Source of the DNA: Alloascoidea africana
Lineage: Eukaryota; Ascomycota; Alloascoideomycetes; Alloascoideales; Alloascoideaceae
Length of the DNA stretch: 64,000 nt
NCBI GenBank assembly: GCA_030581615.1
Contig: JAKTTT010000004.1
Span: 540,438-604,437, forward strand
Direction: 5' to 3'
Shown here: piece after piece, positions 23,336 to 35,617 of the stretch
Layout of the letters: every line of letters starts with the position of its first letter
Numbering within the stretch: the first letter of the stretch is position 1
Position numbers and translations under genes: made by a program
The notes under the pieces: generated by a model
The model's input: the letters and a program-made list of their open reading frames with translations, nothing else
The model's database searches: none
Told to the model about the DNA's origin: nothing

Positions 23336-25876
23336 ATGGAGCATACCTTCATCAGAAGGAAAAGCCTCACTGAACTATTGAAGATTTTGCCCTCTCCATT
23401 ATTCCCAGGCCGTCTAGCGCACATCCTAGGAATCTCTTGTGGAGATGAAATGCAAGCTCAAGTTCAGACCCGCCGATTTACACTTTCTAAAGCTGTGCTG
23501 TTGAAACTCCAGAACCTGACCATAGACATACGGGTTTACTTGAATAATGCCAAGGTATTATTTAACAGCATTGGCGTACGGGACGATGTCGAATGGACTC
23601 TTGAGGGTCGCCCAGAGATAATAAGAATTGGACAGACAATTGAGGAAATTGAGAAAGTCATGCTAGAGCTGCTCTTAATCCTTGAAAACGGAGAAAACGA
23701 TCTTGCCGCATGTGAGAACAACAGAACCAATCGAATAGAGCTGATGAACATGATATCTCAGATTGAAGCGGTACCTGACGAATGGCTCAAGGTTAAACAT
23801 CTAATCGATGGAATCCGAGCACAAGCTAACGTTGCAGCAGAGTGGGAAGAACTGTATCATATTGTTTTACCAGATGTGGATAACGAGATTTTTAAGCGTA
23901 ACGACGAGCTCATTAACCTAGATCAGGCATGGAAAGAAATATCATGCTCTACCTGCAACAACTCTTGTCAGAACTTGAGAGAGGAGCATGGTGATTACAA
24001 CAGTTACAAGCTAGGAGACACATTGAAGTTATTAACGACCGCAGGGATTGACAAAATGGTGCAGTACGGAAGATCTCAACAAAAAGCAATGCTTAGTTTT
24101 AACGATATGGAGAAGTCTCTGAATGAAAAGTACGCTTCTCTTTATTCCCTTCTGGAGCCAATACGTGCCAGTATTAATTTTTTACCGATTCCCCTCAAAA
24201 CATATTATTCTTCTGCTAGTCTTTGCTTCCCTTCTTCCGTTGAGGATTTGGATGTGCGATTGGCCGAGATCGTTGGCAACTGGAAACGTCTAAATGACAG
24301 GATAAGGGATGTAGAGTTCAATTATGTGATTGAACGGTGGAAAAATGTCTTACTGTATCTCATAAATGAGGCAGATGATAGGCTTAAATGTGCGGTACTC
24401 GATCAGGAATTGTCGGGCCACAATAAGATCTCAAATAACAATTCTCAGAACAATCAAGAGGAACGCCCTTTAAAGCTTGTAGAAAGACTCAAAGTTGGGC
24501 TTTCAGTTAAAAGCTCCCATTCTAACGAATTGATCCCAAGTATTATGGAAGCGCTGAGGATTTGCTTAGAGGACAAGCACTTGTGCGATGATCCCATGGT
24601 TTTGAGTAGATATGAGAACTTGAAGACAAAATGTGCATCACTAAATTTTCGATTAGGTACCAAGGACAACCTTGATCGCAATGATAGATGGTGTTTCACT
24701 TTTCCGAGATCCTCTCTCATCAGGAACACTAAGAGACACAAAAGTTCCGCCTTCAGTTCGCTTTCTGTTATAAGCACAGTATCCAGCTCTGCCACTGTTG
24801 GAACGCACTCTAAAGCTGGTTCAATTGAGTCATGTTTAACTGTTTCAAGCTTTGGGGACCAATGGATTAAACCTATGCATTTATCCCCCGAGACTATCAC
24901 AAAGAACACAGAAGGTCACATGTATAAAGACCATAAAATGGCAATGGGACTTTTGAATAATTTTGAAACAGATACTTGTGATTATGTATCTGATGATAAC
25001 AAGCCTAAAGATATAGAATCCATGCTCAGCGATTCAGCAGTGAACAAAAAGGCTCTACCGGAAACAAATGGGCAAACACCAACTACTGCTGCAACAATTG
25101 GTAGTGCTCCCAAGGAAGCGGAGAATATAGACAAAACTAAAGAAGAGTCTGTAATTGCAGACACCACTGAACTTGTCACAAACGACCGTTTACCATCTAC
25201 AACTCGAGATTCCCCAACCAATTCATCTGGTACAAGGTCTTCACCACCAGAGCAAACTATTGTCTCGACGACTTTAACAATCCCGTCTTCCCCAAATGTT
25301 CATACAGCCCAAGTTCCTAAACTATCTCCAGTTCCTGGAAGATCTGGAACCACGACTGTGAAGCCAACAAGAAGAAGGTCCATGCTTCCAACTCCCACGC
25401 GCATGAGTAGGCCATTTAGTCCTACTCAACTGCCATCGCCGCCTGTTCTTCCAAAGCCTAGCACACCCTCAAAGCTTCGTTTGAGTGAGACGAGACTCAA
25501 AAGATCTAGTATTCTGCCCTCTTTAGCCACGCCTTCAACACGACAACGAGTGCCATCAAGCACACCGATGACCAGAAATGCACCCATTACAGCTCTTGGA
25601 TTGGCAAAATCATTCAAAGCTCTTGACAATGAGACCGCTTCCCCTTCTCTCGAACCTCATCTCACAAGTCTATCAACGCCAAGAGCAATTATTTCTGCCA
25701 AAGGGCGTGCTGTTGTTGATTCACCACAGAAGACGCCTCTAAGTGCGCCTATTTCTAACATCAGCTCTAATAAAAGAAAATCCTTGATCCCCAGAGCCGG
25801 CGTTCAGCAATCTCAATCTAAGCTACCACAGAGACGAAGCAGCATGTACGTCAGGGGAGCCAAGTTGAGATGGTGA
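23336..25876 (+). CDS. KAR9: Kar9-type spindle-positioning protein
   Basis: An 846-residue intronless product, longer than S. cerevisiae Kar9 (644). Residues 1 to about 420 are helical and match the Kar9 N-terminal domain (ALSKAVLLKLQNLTIDIRVY-like start, DDVEWTLEGRPEIIRIG, WKRLNDRIRDVEFNYVIERW). The rest is disordered and rich in Ser, Thr, Pro and Lys/Arg. Three EB1-binding [ST]x[IL]P motifs stand in basic context: SMLP at 682, SILP at 725 and SLIP at 816. Kar9 links microtubule plus ends (via Bim1/EB1) to type V myosin on actin cables to orient the spindle. The ATG at 23336 is the first in frame. It lies closest to the candidate centromere on the right. Confidence 0.88.
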   Translation: MEHTFIRRKSLTELLKILPSPLFPGRLAHILGISCGDEMQAQVQTRRFTLSKAVLLKLQNLTIDIRVYLNNAKVLFNSIGVRDDVEWTLEGRPEIIRIGQTIEEIEKVMLELLLILENGENDLAACENNRTNRIELMNMISQIEAVPDEWLKVKHLIDGIRAQANVAAEWEELYHIVLPDVDNEIFKRNDELINLDQAWKEISCSTCNNSCQNLREEHGDYNSYKLGDTLKLLTTAGIDKMVQYGRSQQKAMLSFNDMEKSLNEKYASLYSLLEPIRASINFLPIPLKTYYSSASLCFPSSVEDLDVRLAEIVGNWKRLNDRIRDVEFNYVIERWKNVLLYLINEADDRLKCAVLDQELSGHNKISNNNSQNNQEERPLKLVERLKVGLSVKSSHSNELIPSIMEALRICLEDKHLCDDPMVLSRYENLKTKCASLNFRLGTKDNLDRNDRWCFTFPRSSLIRNTKRHKSSAFSSLSVISTVSSSATVGTHSKAGSIESCLTVSSFGDQWIKPMHLSPETITKNTEGHMYKDHKMAMGLLNNFETDTCDYVSDDNKPKDIESMLSDSAVNKKALPETNGQTPTTAATIGSAPKEAENIDKTKEESVIADTTELVTNDRLPSTTRDSPTNSSGTRSSPPEQTIVSTTLTIPSSPNVHTAQVPKLSPVPGRSGTTTVKPTRRRSMLPTPTRMSRPFSPTQLPSPPVLPKPSTPSKLRLSETRLKRSSILPSLATPSTRQRVPSSTPMTRNAPITALGLAKSFKALDNETASPSLEPHLTSLSTPRAIISAKGRAVVDSPQKTPLSAPISNISSNKRKSLIPRAGVQQSQSKLPQRRSSMYVRGAKLRW

Positions 25877-26354
25877 TCAACTCATGCCTGTTTAAAATTT
25901 ACTCTCTCCATTACGAATTATGACTTCCTAAAAAATCATTTTGTTGAATTGGTTTTCTTTTGATTTATTTGTTTTATCTTTTGGTTTCATGAGTTTCTTG
26001 TTTATGTTGGGTAGACTTACAGACGGTATAAAAAGTATAAACTTTTCTTTGTAAAGTAGGATTAGTTCTTGGCATTTGTTTATTTTGTTTTTTTGTTAGA
26101 TCGCAAAGGAGTCAAATGCGTTAGAAACTCAGTTTCAAAATATCATTATTTATGTTTTTACTTGCACTTTTTATTGTTATTAGTACCACAAAATTATATG
26201 AAGCGGTTGCATAATTGTTCTTTGATCATGGCGCTAATAACTATTTAACTAATCTGGATTAAGCCAGACTATAACCAAATGTTGATTGATGGTTGTTCAG
26301 ATAAATCCCTTCTTCCAAAATTCTATATACATCTGTGCCGGTTGATTTCCATCG
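25877..26354. other. Intergenic, convergent 3' ends
   Basis: This 478-base AT-rich stretch between KAR9 and the convergent small membrane-protein gene has T-rich runs. No gene was recognised. Confidence 0.5.
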
Positions 26355-26820
26355 TTACTTTCCTCCCTTTACGTTGCTTTCCGATCCAAATATCCGAGTG
26401 AACATAGACTGCTGTTCTATTTCTCGAGCTTCCTTCTCGTTGTATTGCCTTACCGTTCCGTCAGGCAACATTTCACCCAATTGTAATCGCTTCTCTTCTC
26501 CAAGAAGAACTACAAACACCACTGTTAGAATTTGAAACACAGCGTCAATGTCTATACAAACACATACCTCGTTTGTATAGTCCTACAGACCCCACAATGA
26601 ATAGAGGAACTCCAAGCATGAGGAATAAAACACTATAGATAAGAAACTTGTTATTATTCAACGGTCAGATAAAACTTTATGTTGTGGGGCTGATTTCTGC
26701 TTGCCTTGAACTTTTAGCTCTTATCTCTGGAGGTATTTCCTTCCTCTGAAAACCTGATTTAGCAGTAGCTTTCGCCTGCTGCTCGAACTGTCGTTTAACA
26801 CTGGTAGTAACTCTAAACAT
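26355..26820 (-). CDS. Small single-pass membrane protein, three exons (one GC-AG intron)
   Basis: Exons 26705-26820, 26568-26632 and 26355-26509 join in frame to 111 residues. The first intron has a GCAAGC donor and a TATAG acceptor; the second has GTATGT and TTTGTAG, preceded by TTCTAAC. The protein has a basic, Gln/Lys-rich N-terminus without acidic residues at its very start (MFRVTTSVKRQFEQQAKATA), one membrane segment (VLFLMLGVPLFIVGSVGLY, about residues 40-58) and a charged tail ending FGSESNVKGGK. The layout suits a mitochondrial inner-membrane assembly factor, but I do not recognise the family. Exon 1 alone reads on to a stop after EISPTT, so the first splice is the weak point of the model. 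Confidence 0.5.
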
Positions 26821-26996
26821 TTTTGAGATCGCCCTTCTCTCGTGGTCTTTGATGGTTGGTTTTTGGTTTGTTTGGTGAAGACGCACAACATCCATACACT
26901 CGCGATGCTTGGGAATTTTTTTTTTTAGGGTCTGATGAACCAAGAAGTATCAAGAAGTCTCTAATCACTATTCTACAGCCCTCAGACAACACCTGA

Positions 26997-28007
<1,011 letters not shown>

Positions 28008-30532
28008 TTTGTTAGTTAGACTTGATTGTTATTGTTTCAGTTGATGTTTTTGGCAGAAGCCACATTTTGAAAGCGAAATTGTCTTTCTAGAGATGTGTGT
28101 ATATCTATATTCTAAAGCGAAAATGATTGTACAAAAACGGCGGTGAACATTAGTTTGAAAAGGTGGAATCTAAACATACAAACTGTTCATGTGTGGTTGT
28201 TTCTGTTTGTTACAGATCGATCACTTAGCTGCCTATACATTTTTATAGGCCGAGCTTTCACTATTCGGCCGATGAGCTGTACTGTTGAACTACACAATGC
28301 CTTTTTTTTTGATTACCCATAAGAAGAATGCTGATTTTAATGTTTGTATTATGGAAATAGCTAACTGTTTTGACTTTTTAATGGAGCCTTGTTAGAAAAT
28401 ATGTTCCCTTTTCTTGCCTTTTGTGACTCTAAAAAATTTGCTTCTAGAAAAGTGTGAGGAACCAAGAGACTTCCTCCAAGCAACAAACATGTATTCACTT
28501 TGATTCAGTATTCATAGATAATTAGAACCAGAGTAGCTTACTCTACTGGTGTATATGATTAGTTTTGTTATCCCGCAAGATCAGCGATGTTTTTCAAGTA
28601 GATAGAAGTGAATCTCAAAGTATTTACACAATCAGGTCAACAAACCAAGAGAATCTCACTACAATCAAAGTTTCTTTTTTTTTTTTCTTAGATTACGCTC
28701 TATTCTTCATATGTGCTTTTTTTTTAGTTTAGCATTATTATTTATCATGATTTGTTGTAGTTGTTGTTGACTTTACACTAACGGAATGATCAGCCTGATT
28801 GGGCCATAAACTAGAGAAAAAGGAAGGGAGATTTCTAACTAGGTATTTACGAAAATGGTCTTGGCCTCGACTTTCACTATAGTTATGGATGATCTACTAT
28901 TAAACAATAATCATCTTTTTTTCTGCAGTTGTTACTAGAGAGAGAAGGGGTATCCCTGATCCCTTCACTTTTGCAATGTTCCATAAAATGGCTGATGAAG
29001 AATGAAATACCAAAAAATATTAAAAAATCGGAATATGAAATAGGCCTAAATTTGATAAGCATACAATCTAAACCATTGTATTCGACATTTTAGGATTTCC
29101 CTCGTATTCTCTTGACAATTGGCAACTTAAAACAAAAGACTTACTAATCTAGAGTATTGGGAATTTTTCGATGATTGTACCTTTGGTATGAACAGATAGA
29201 TGGAATATTTTTACTCCAAAGCCCATGTTTTTGGAAAAAAAATCGATGATTTCTTTTTCCTTTTTTTTCTAATTAATGCTACTCTCTATCTCAAAGCAGA
29301 TCAATTCGAAAAAAAATGAAAATTGAGATAAAGTTTCCAGCTTGAATCTCTTTTTGCTCTGGCATAAAATCTTTTCGAATAGTGTTGAGTGGGGATTGTC
29401 TCTGACTACCATAATTAAAGATACAAGTTAGATGTGTTAAGGACCTGGAGACAAGGAATATTAAGGAGATACCAAAGTTTCTAATAGAACATTCAAACCT
29501 AGTGTTAGCATGTGTTGATGGATTACTGTCTTAAATTGATATTCTTTTGTATACATTATTGGCTTTTTAAAAGTATAACGTCTTTTCCATAGTCAAGATG
29601 TTTAAACAAAATAAAGTTTCATCTCAAGACATGAAAAAAAAAACAATCTTCATGATATTTTACCAAAAATACCGTAAAGAATTACCAACTCGATAAGGTA
29701 CACTGTGTTTATCACGTATTACTACTGTCTAGTTTTTGCGATCTTGCAGTTACAAAACAAATTTCAGTGCATCGCATATAAGCTAGTCAGATTATATTGA
29801 TTATAGGTCTTACCAATTTTGATTTTTGATACGCCAGTCCAGTTGAAAAAGAAACAAAGTTTGTACACGGTCGAGTGGAGAGGAGCAAAAAAGAAAAAAA
29901 ACAAAAAATGGCTTCTTAATCACCCGATCTTTTCCTTGCTAAAAGGTTCACTAACACAGAGCATCATAATCCTAAGTTTTTGTTCCATGAAGTCTACATG
30001 TTTCGAACTAACAGTAGAAGCGAGTCGGAGATAGGCGTGAACTAGCTTATCTGGCGTGTTAGGCAAGTCACAACCCGTTTAAAGCTTTTTTTTCCATCTA
30101 TTTTTTTATTTCTTCCCCAGTATAATATCTAGAAGCAATTTTCTCGGTGTATGCTCCAAGCGCATAAGATTCTCTTTTAATGTTCAAACAAATGGAAAGA
30201 TCTATAATCACGGCTTTCAGAAATCGGAGCTCAGCGATCCAGAAAATGTGCAATCTATACAATTGAGCATATTAAAATAGGATCTGCATGTCGCCAAGAA
30301 GAACAACGGGTTTACCCGGTCTACACTCTGGGGTTGTTTGAATGGTAACTTCTTTGCAGACAAGGATCAATTGCTTGTCTCAAAACTGTTATTATTATTA
30401 GAGTATTATTATTATTGAAATTTGCTGCCGCACAAATTCTGGTGTAGTTTTACTTCACCTTCTGTATTCAGCGTTAGATAATCATATGATATAATCTATG
30501 TAAACAAAAATAATATAGGGTCTAGGTACACG
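28008..30532. other. Intergenic, 2.5 kb, convergent 3' ends
   Basis: AT-rich with many homopolymer runs and an ATT microsatellite near 30390-30415. DIM1 and the Myb gene both end here, so no promoter is required. No ORF above 71 residues and no RNA gene was recognised. Confidence 0.5.
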
Positions 30533-33070
30533 TCAGGATAAAGTCCTGACAATTGATTGGGCGTATAGCTTTAACAACAGGATATCATCCTGGGCATCTT
30601 CGCAAAATTTCGGACTAATCTGAAGAAGATTAAGACTTTTGTTATCATCCTTGTCAGAATCCCCGTTTTTATCAGCATCGCTTGCACTTGGATCAGTCTG
30701 CGATAGAAAATCGTTCCTAGCAGCATCGTCCAAGTTTTCATATTTTTTCATCAGTTCTAAAAGTTTTATTAGGCATCTTTCAATTGAAAATGCGGGTCCC
30801 ATACCGGAAGAAACACGTTTCCAGCGGTCTCGATAGTCCTTGCCAATGACTCGTAGCATTTTCAACTCTTCTTCCTTGTTCCATTTGTCGTCTCTTTTTT
30901 TCAAGGTTCGTAGATACCTACCTTGGATTGCTACAGAGGTGTGTCTTGAACTAATAGCTTGCTCAATCTCTTTCCAGCTTCTTTTCAGCTTTTCCTTTTG
31001 GTATATGATTATCTCATCGTCCTGTGCAGTCCATATTGAATGCTGTTGACCTTGAGAAGAAGAGTTGGAATCTGTTCGTCGTTTTCTAATACTTCGATTA
31101 GTTTTTGATGTGCATAGTTTTTCTGTCTTTGTGATTATCTTCTCCATGTTTGAATCTACAACGTTCCTATCCTTTCTTTTCAAGTATGGTTTTGGTGTTG
31201 AAATTTTGTTTTCTTTCACAGTTGTGTTTTTGCCATCTTTCCCGTTGATTGATTTGCCATTTATGCTTGTAGTTGAACATTCAGTTTCTTCATCTGTTGT
31301 TGTTACCTTTTGATTCTCTGACTCTGACTCTGTCTCAGTTTCAATTTCTATCTGCTTGTTCTTTTCATTTACTACCTCTGAGCTTTTGTATTGTGGTTGA
31401 AAACCGAAAATTTCATCTACTTGCTCGTACTGAGCATTTGTATCCTTGTACTTTAATGTTAGAAACAGAGAAGGCTTCTCCACCTTTTCCACATCCCTGC
31501 TGCATTTCTTTTCACTGTTGTTGTGCATTATCTGGTTGACGCCAATATGATTACCCGAATAAGAGAAAGCATGCATTCCCACATCTTCATTGTTACTGGC
31601 TCTGAATGGTAAAGCATCTTGGGTTTCATTTTCCAACAGTTGAGAGGAATTCCACTCGAATGAATAAGAAGATTCAGTTTTCATCAGTACAGCCTGATTA
31701 TACATGGTTTCTTCCATGTTCTGTTGTCTAGGCGTGTTCTCGTCGTCGTTCTTTGGACCTGTATTTATTTCAACCTGCTGATTAAGCACAGATCTGTGGG
31801 TGTCTGCAGGGTCCACCAGACCCAGAAAAGAACCACCACCACCGCCATCATCATCAGAATTGTAATTCAAAACACTGCTGAGTTTGGTGTTGTTTCTGAG
31901 GAATTGATCCTGATTGTTGGGTTCTACAATGCAATCAAGACCAAGGTCGTCCAGGTCCAAGTCGATGGCCATAGGATTTGTATAGCGAGCAGCAGTAATA
32001 GTAGTAGTAGTAGTGTTGATGCGTTTCACAGGTCTATCATTCTCGGGGTCCTCTAGATTGGGCAAGCCAACAGGATGCGATTTGATACTCGAATCGTCGT
32101 GATCTACCAAATTAGAGACAGATGAAAACATGCTATCGGGGCTAGGAAGGCTCAGATTTATGTTTAGGCCGACCTTGAATTTGGAACCCCATAGATGATC
32201 ACAATCGTTGGTAGCAGATGTTAGAGCCGAGGAGCCCGAGCTTGAGCATGAACTGGAGCTAGAGCTAGAGCTTGAACAGGCCGATAGAATTGTAGCGGGA
32301 GAGTATGGAGTAGACCCATTTGACATAGAGTTGGGGAGCGGAAGCGGAGAAGTGGCGCCCAACGCCGCCGAGTGGCTATGGGCACTGTCATCGGCAAGAT
32401 TCTGGCGGCTTTCGAGGGCGTGAAGCGAGGGTGGCGGTGTGATTGAATCGATGAAAAGGCATGTGTTTGTATCCTCGCACAGTTTAGTGTAAAATGGGTT
32501 ACCTTCGTAGGTTGTGGAGCGGGACGGCTGCGACAGGTGGAAGCGGTCTTGAAGAAGGCATCTGGCGTCATCGAGCGGATTCGGATTCGGATTCGGATTC
32601 GGATTCGGGGCAAACGCCATTTCCGAAACACAGCGGGAGAGCATGTGATGGTGGACCCGATCTTGGATCTGGTGTGATTCTGGAACTGGGGAATAGTGAT
32701 TGTGGTGTTGCAAGTGCATTGCAACGCCAGGAGACAGATGGCCGAGGTCCGGGTTGGAGCAGTCAAAGCTGTGATGGCGATGCATTGCGGTGAGAGCGTC
32801 CAAGGGCAGCTGGTGATGGAGGTTTTGTGTTTCGTTAGGCATTGTGAGGGTAGCGACACTGGCGGTGTGATGGCAGCGGTTGAAAGAGTCCTGGGGCATT
32901 GTCATGGGGCCTGTGGTTGGCGCTGGTGTGGTCTCTGGCTCTAGCGATAGGGATTGGGATTGAGAGCGTGTTGGCTGGGACAGGACCAGGTCTTCTGGAG
33001 CAGGCCGCGACAAGAAACGAAGGTCTTGTTGTGGAGCAACAGCAGAGGGCAATGGGCTGGCGAAGATCAT
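30533..33070 (-). CDS. Myb/SANT-domain transcriptional regulator, low-complexity N-terminus
   Basis: 845 residues. The first 600 or so are low complexity: His/Gln-rich, an (NP) run encoded by a GGATTC hexamer repeat, poly-Ser, poly-Thr, poly-Gly and acidic stretches. Near 675-775 two Myb-like helical repeats follow: SIWTAQDDEIIIYQKEKLK..SWKEIEQAI and KWNKEEELKMLRVIGKDY..RWKRVSSGM. A basic segment before them (KTNRSIRKRRTD) is a likely nuclear signal. DNA binding follows from the domain; targets are unknown. I do not recognise an S. cerevisiae orthologue. The ATG at 33070 is first in frame and has a TATATA about 75 bases upstream. Confidence 0.75.
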   Translation of the reverse strand: MIFASPLPSAVAPQQDLRFLSRPAPEDLVLSQPTRSQSQSLSLEPETTPAPTTGPMTMPQDSFNRCHHTASVATLTMPNETQNLHHQLPLDALTAMHRHHSFDCSNPDLGHLSPGVAMHLQHHNHYSPVPESHQIQDRVHHHMLSRCVSEMAFAPNPNPNPNPNPLDDARCLLQDRFHLSQPSRSTTYEGNPFYTKLCEDTNTCLFIDSITPPPSLHALESRQNLADDSAHSHSAALGATSPLPLPNSMSNGSTPYSPATILSACSSSSSSSSSCSSSGSSALTSATNDCDHLWGSKFKVGLNINLSLPSPDSMFSSVSNLVDHDDSSIKSHPVGLPNLEDPENDRPVKRINTTTTTITAARYTNPMAIDLDLDDLGLDCIVEPNNQDQFLRNNTKLSSVLNYNSDDDGGGGGSFLGLVDPADTHRSVLNQQVEINTGPKNDDENTPRQQNMEETMYNQAVLMKTESSYSFEWNSSQLLENETQDALPFRASNNEDVGMHAFSYSGNHIGVNQIMHNNSEKKCSRDVEKVEKPSLFLTLKYKDTNAQYEQVDEIFGFQPQYKSSEVVNEKNKQIEIETETESESENQKVTTTDEETECSTTSINGKSINGKDGKNTTVKENKISTPKPYLKRKDRNVVDSNMEKIITKTEKLCTSKTNRSIRKRRTDSNSSSQGQQHSIWTAQDDEIIIYQKEKLKRSWKEIEQAISSRHTSVAIQGRYLRTLKKRDDKWNKEEELKMLRVIGKDYRDRWKRVSSGMGPAFSIERCLIKLLELMKKYENLDDAARNDFLSQTDPSASDADKNGDSDKDDNKSLNLLQISPKFCEDAQDDILLLKLYAQSIVRTLS
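32578..32611 (+). repeat. Hexanucleotide microsatellite GGATTC inside the Myb gene
   Basis: About five tandem GGATTC units encode the Asn-Pro run on the minus strand. The in-frame hexamer can change length without a frameshift, so it is likely variable between strains. Confidence 0.8.
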
Positions 33071-33143
33071 GGGACAGAACTGGGAAAGAATATGGGCAGC
33101 AGAAGAAAAAAAGTGCCACGCCCAGTCGTTCGTTTGTCGAAAC

Positions 33144-33149
33144 TATATA
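33144..33149 (-). promoter_or_regulatory. TATA box of the Myb gene
   Basis: TATATA lies 74-79 bases upstream of the ATG at 33070, inside the palindromic ACTATATAGT. Confidence 0.45.
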
Positions 33150-35233
33150 GTCACTTTGGAATCTCTAGAAGAGCAAAAAGCGGAGAAAAAAGGTCCAGAA
33201 AAGTGCTGGGCACTTCCAGTTTCGGGAGCGAGAGAATATGCACTCGTTTTGCATTTCTCGATGTGTTTGCTCTTTTCGAAGGTGGAAAGCAGAGGCTCCT
33301 GCCGTATGGACTATTACGAGCTCCTCCACGGTATCAAAAGACAGCAGAACTGGATGCTCTTTCTTTCTTTTTTTCTGCTTGCGCTCTCCGGGGGGAAGAG
33401 ATCCGTATCTCGCTCTTCTCTCTGCGACGTCATGGCGTGCCTGGTGCGGATCCTCCAGCTATCGTCCATGGGTGTTTCATCAGATACACCGGGACAATAC
33501 ACCCTTTACGACAATCTCCCTGGAATGCCTCCATCTCCATTGATGCGGAGTGCCCTTGCAAATGGGCTGAAACCCGGATTCTGCCCTGGAAGCAGCAGAG
33601 CCCTTTTGACTTTAGATCTGGTGAACGAAAAACCCGTACGAATCGATTCAGGAACCAAAAATATATATCTGCCACTGCTAAGCAAAACAGCTTATATAAG
33701 CCTATTGCTGACTGTTGAAATTACGATTTTCAAAGACTGGGCCGACTCTGATTTTGCCGAGCTTCTCGAGCAGTGAACGTGGGCTCCAGTAGCAAATGAC
33801 ATTGGCGTTAAGATGGACATGGACTTATCTACATTGACATGACCGTGGGCCTAAAACCAGAGCTAGTTTTATTAATTAATGCTATGGCCAAAGATGAAGC
33901 TGATGCTGATGCCTTTGATCCTCGGTCTTCTGACAAGACGAGTTCTGGTGCGCTGTTGATGGATCAATCGCTACTTGTCTTGCTGGTGACTACAGCCGTG
34001 AAGCAGCCGTCCCCATGCATTTCTCGCTGTCCGTGGATCTTTGAGACTTGACTCAACTTCACCAACCTGCCTAACTCCCTCATCTCGACATTGCATATTT
34101 CGCCAAATCTTGCTCTTTCCCTCCTCCATCTCCAATTGTTTGCAAACGGTTCATGGCGCTCCGTACTTCTTTGCTCAAAGCATTGCCGAGTCACCAACTC
34201 CACCAAATACTCAATAAACATACTTAACGGAGCTTTTACATGTACTTCAAGGCCAACTATAGCTGTCGCTGTTGCCAAGAGCCCTGTGCCATGGATGGCT
34301 CAAACTCGAATTTTAAACATCAATGGGCACTAATCTTCCATAACTTGAGCTTGAACTGGACGCTTCATGTTCAAAGAAATCAGATCCATAACGAACAGAT
34401 TGTACTCTCCGTCAAGCAGATACTCTAATTATTTTCAAGATTTATTATCATTAACAATATTATTTTTGGTTTTGTTTTGTTTTGTGTTGTTTTCGTTTTC
34501 GCTTTCCAACCATTATTATCAATTTTTGCTGCTCTCTGACAGATATCATATGAAAAATTTAATAGAATGATGCATTGCTCTAGCTCAATTATCTTATGCA
34601 GCAAACTAGCTCCTACTTTTTCTTTTTCTTTTTATGTTTTTTTATTTCTCGATAGATCGATCCTCTGATTTTTTGGGAAAAGCTGTTATACGTACCACAA
34701 AAATATACGCATGTGTTTTTAAACATTAAACGCTAGTTTAGTTGGTTTTCTTTTTAACTATGAAGCAGTGGTAACAACAGCAGGGTCCCACCCATTGTGG
34801 AAAATTTACACTTTCTTTCTAATTGTTTAAAGCCACGCTTTTGTGAAAAAACACAAAAGTTCTCCCTCCGCTAAACATACACTTCATCAAAAAATGTGTA
34901 CACTTGTGTCTGTGTACTTCGAAGCCAGAGATGATGATAGAATGAGATGGCTCTTGCTTGCGACTCATCTCTATTGCAACCGGATTTAGAATAGTAACAA
35001 AAAGCAAATAATTAGCATCTTTTATTTATATGCAATTCTATTTAATTACAACGCTGTATTAGCTCTTGTACTAGGTGATTGTGGCCAAAATAAAAAATGA
35101 AAATAGAGTTTTAGGAGATTCCATCGGACCTGGTGCCCAATATTCTTGTACCTATCTTGTCTTTAGACCCGATTGCATTGGCACTTTTGACCTTGAAAGG
35201 GAAAACGAGTAGAAAGAAGTGGGCAAAAAAATT

Positions 35234-35253
35234 ATAGATAGATAGATAGATAG
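35234..35253 (+). repeat. GATA tetranucleotide microsatellite
   Basis: About five tandem GATA/ATAG units in intergenic DNA. Confidence 0.8.
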
Positions 35254-35617
35254 ACACAAGTATAGGTTTCTACCAGGTTCCTTAAATTATGCGTGGAGTA
35301 AAGTAAAGTATATAAAAACAATGCATGAAACAATGATAATTAACAGACAGGTTCGACTCCCAAGAATGATCAAGTAGACAAGTCTCAATTATTCAATGAA
35401 ATCGTTGATTAAACAAGATGCTAAGCTCGCTCACTTGCTCATTTGCTCACTTGCTTGCGTGTATGTGAGGGGCGTCAACATCGACTTTAGCCTCAGCTAA
35501 AATACAAACACAAACACAAACACAAATCCTAGAAGCGGCGCTGGGTGGCAGATAGGAAGCAGATCTCGGCTCTTATCCTTAATCGTGGGCCAGGATCTAG
35601 AGTTGGAGATGTTTGTT

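Larger units (their letters stand above)
33071..35617. other. Long upstream region of the Myb gene
   Basis: 2.5 kb before the wall-protein stop. The first 700 bases are less AT-rich than the surroundings and so contain two long overlapping plus-strand ORFs (32954-33718, 33069-33776) with no protein-like character. A palindromic CTTATATAAG stands at 33691-33700. A GATA microsatellite lies at 35234-35253 and an ACAAAC repeat near 35505-35525. The length suits a heavily regulated promoter. Confidence 0.5.

Noticed and set aside
32221-32859. 212-residue minus ORF in a second frame
   Set aside because: It is inside the Myb gene in another frame and mirrors its low-complexity DNA (Arg-Ile run from the GGATTC repeat).
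33069-33776. 235-residue plus-strand ORF upstream of the Myb gene
   Set aside because: It overlaps a second long ORF in another frame (32954-33718) and lies antisense in the promoter. Translation has no domain-like or protein-like pattern; local base composition explains the lack of stops.
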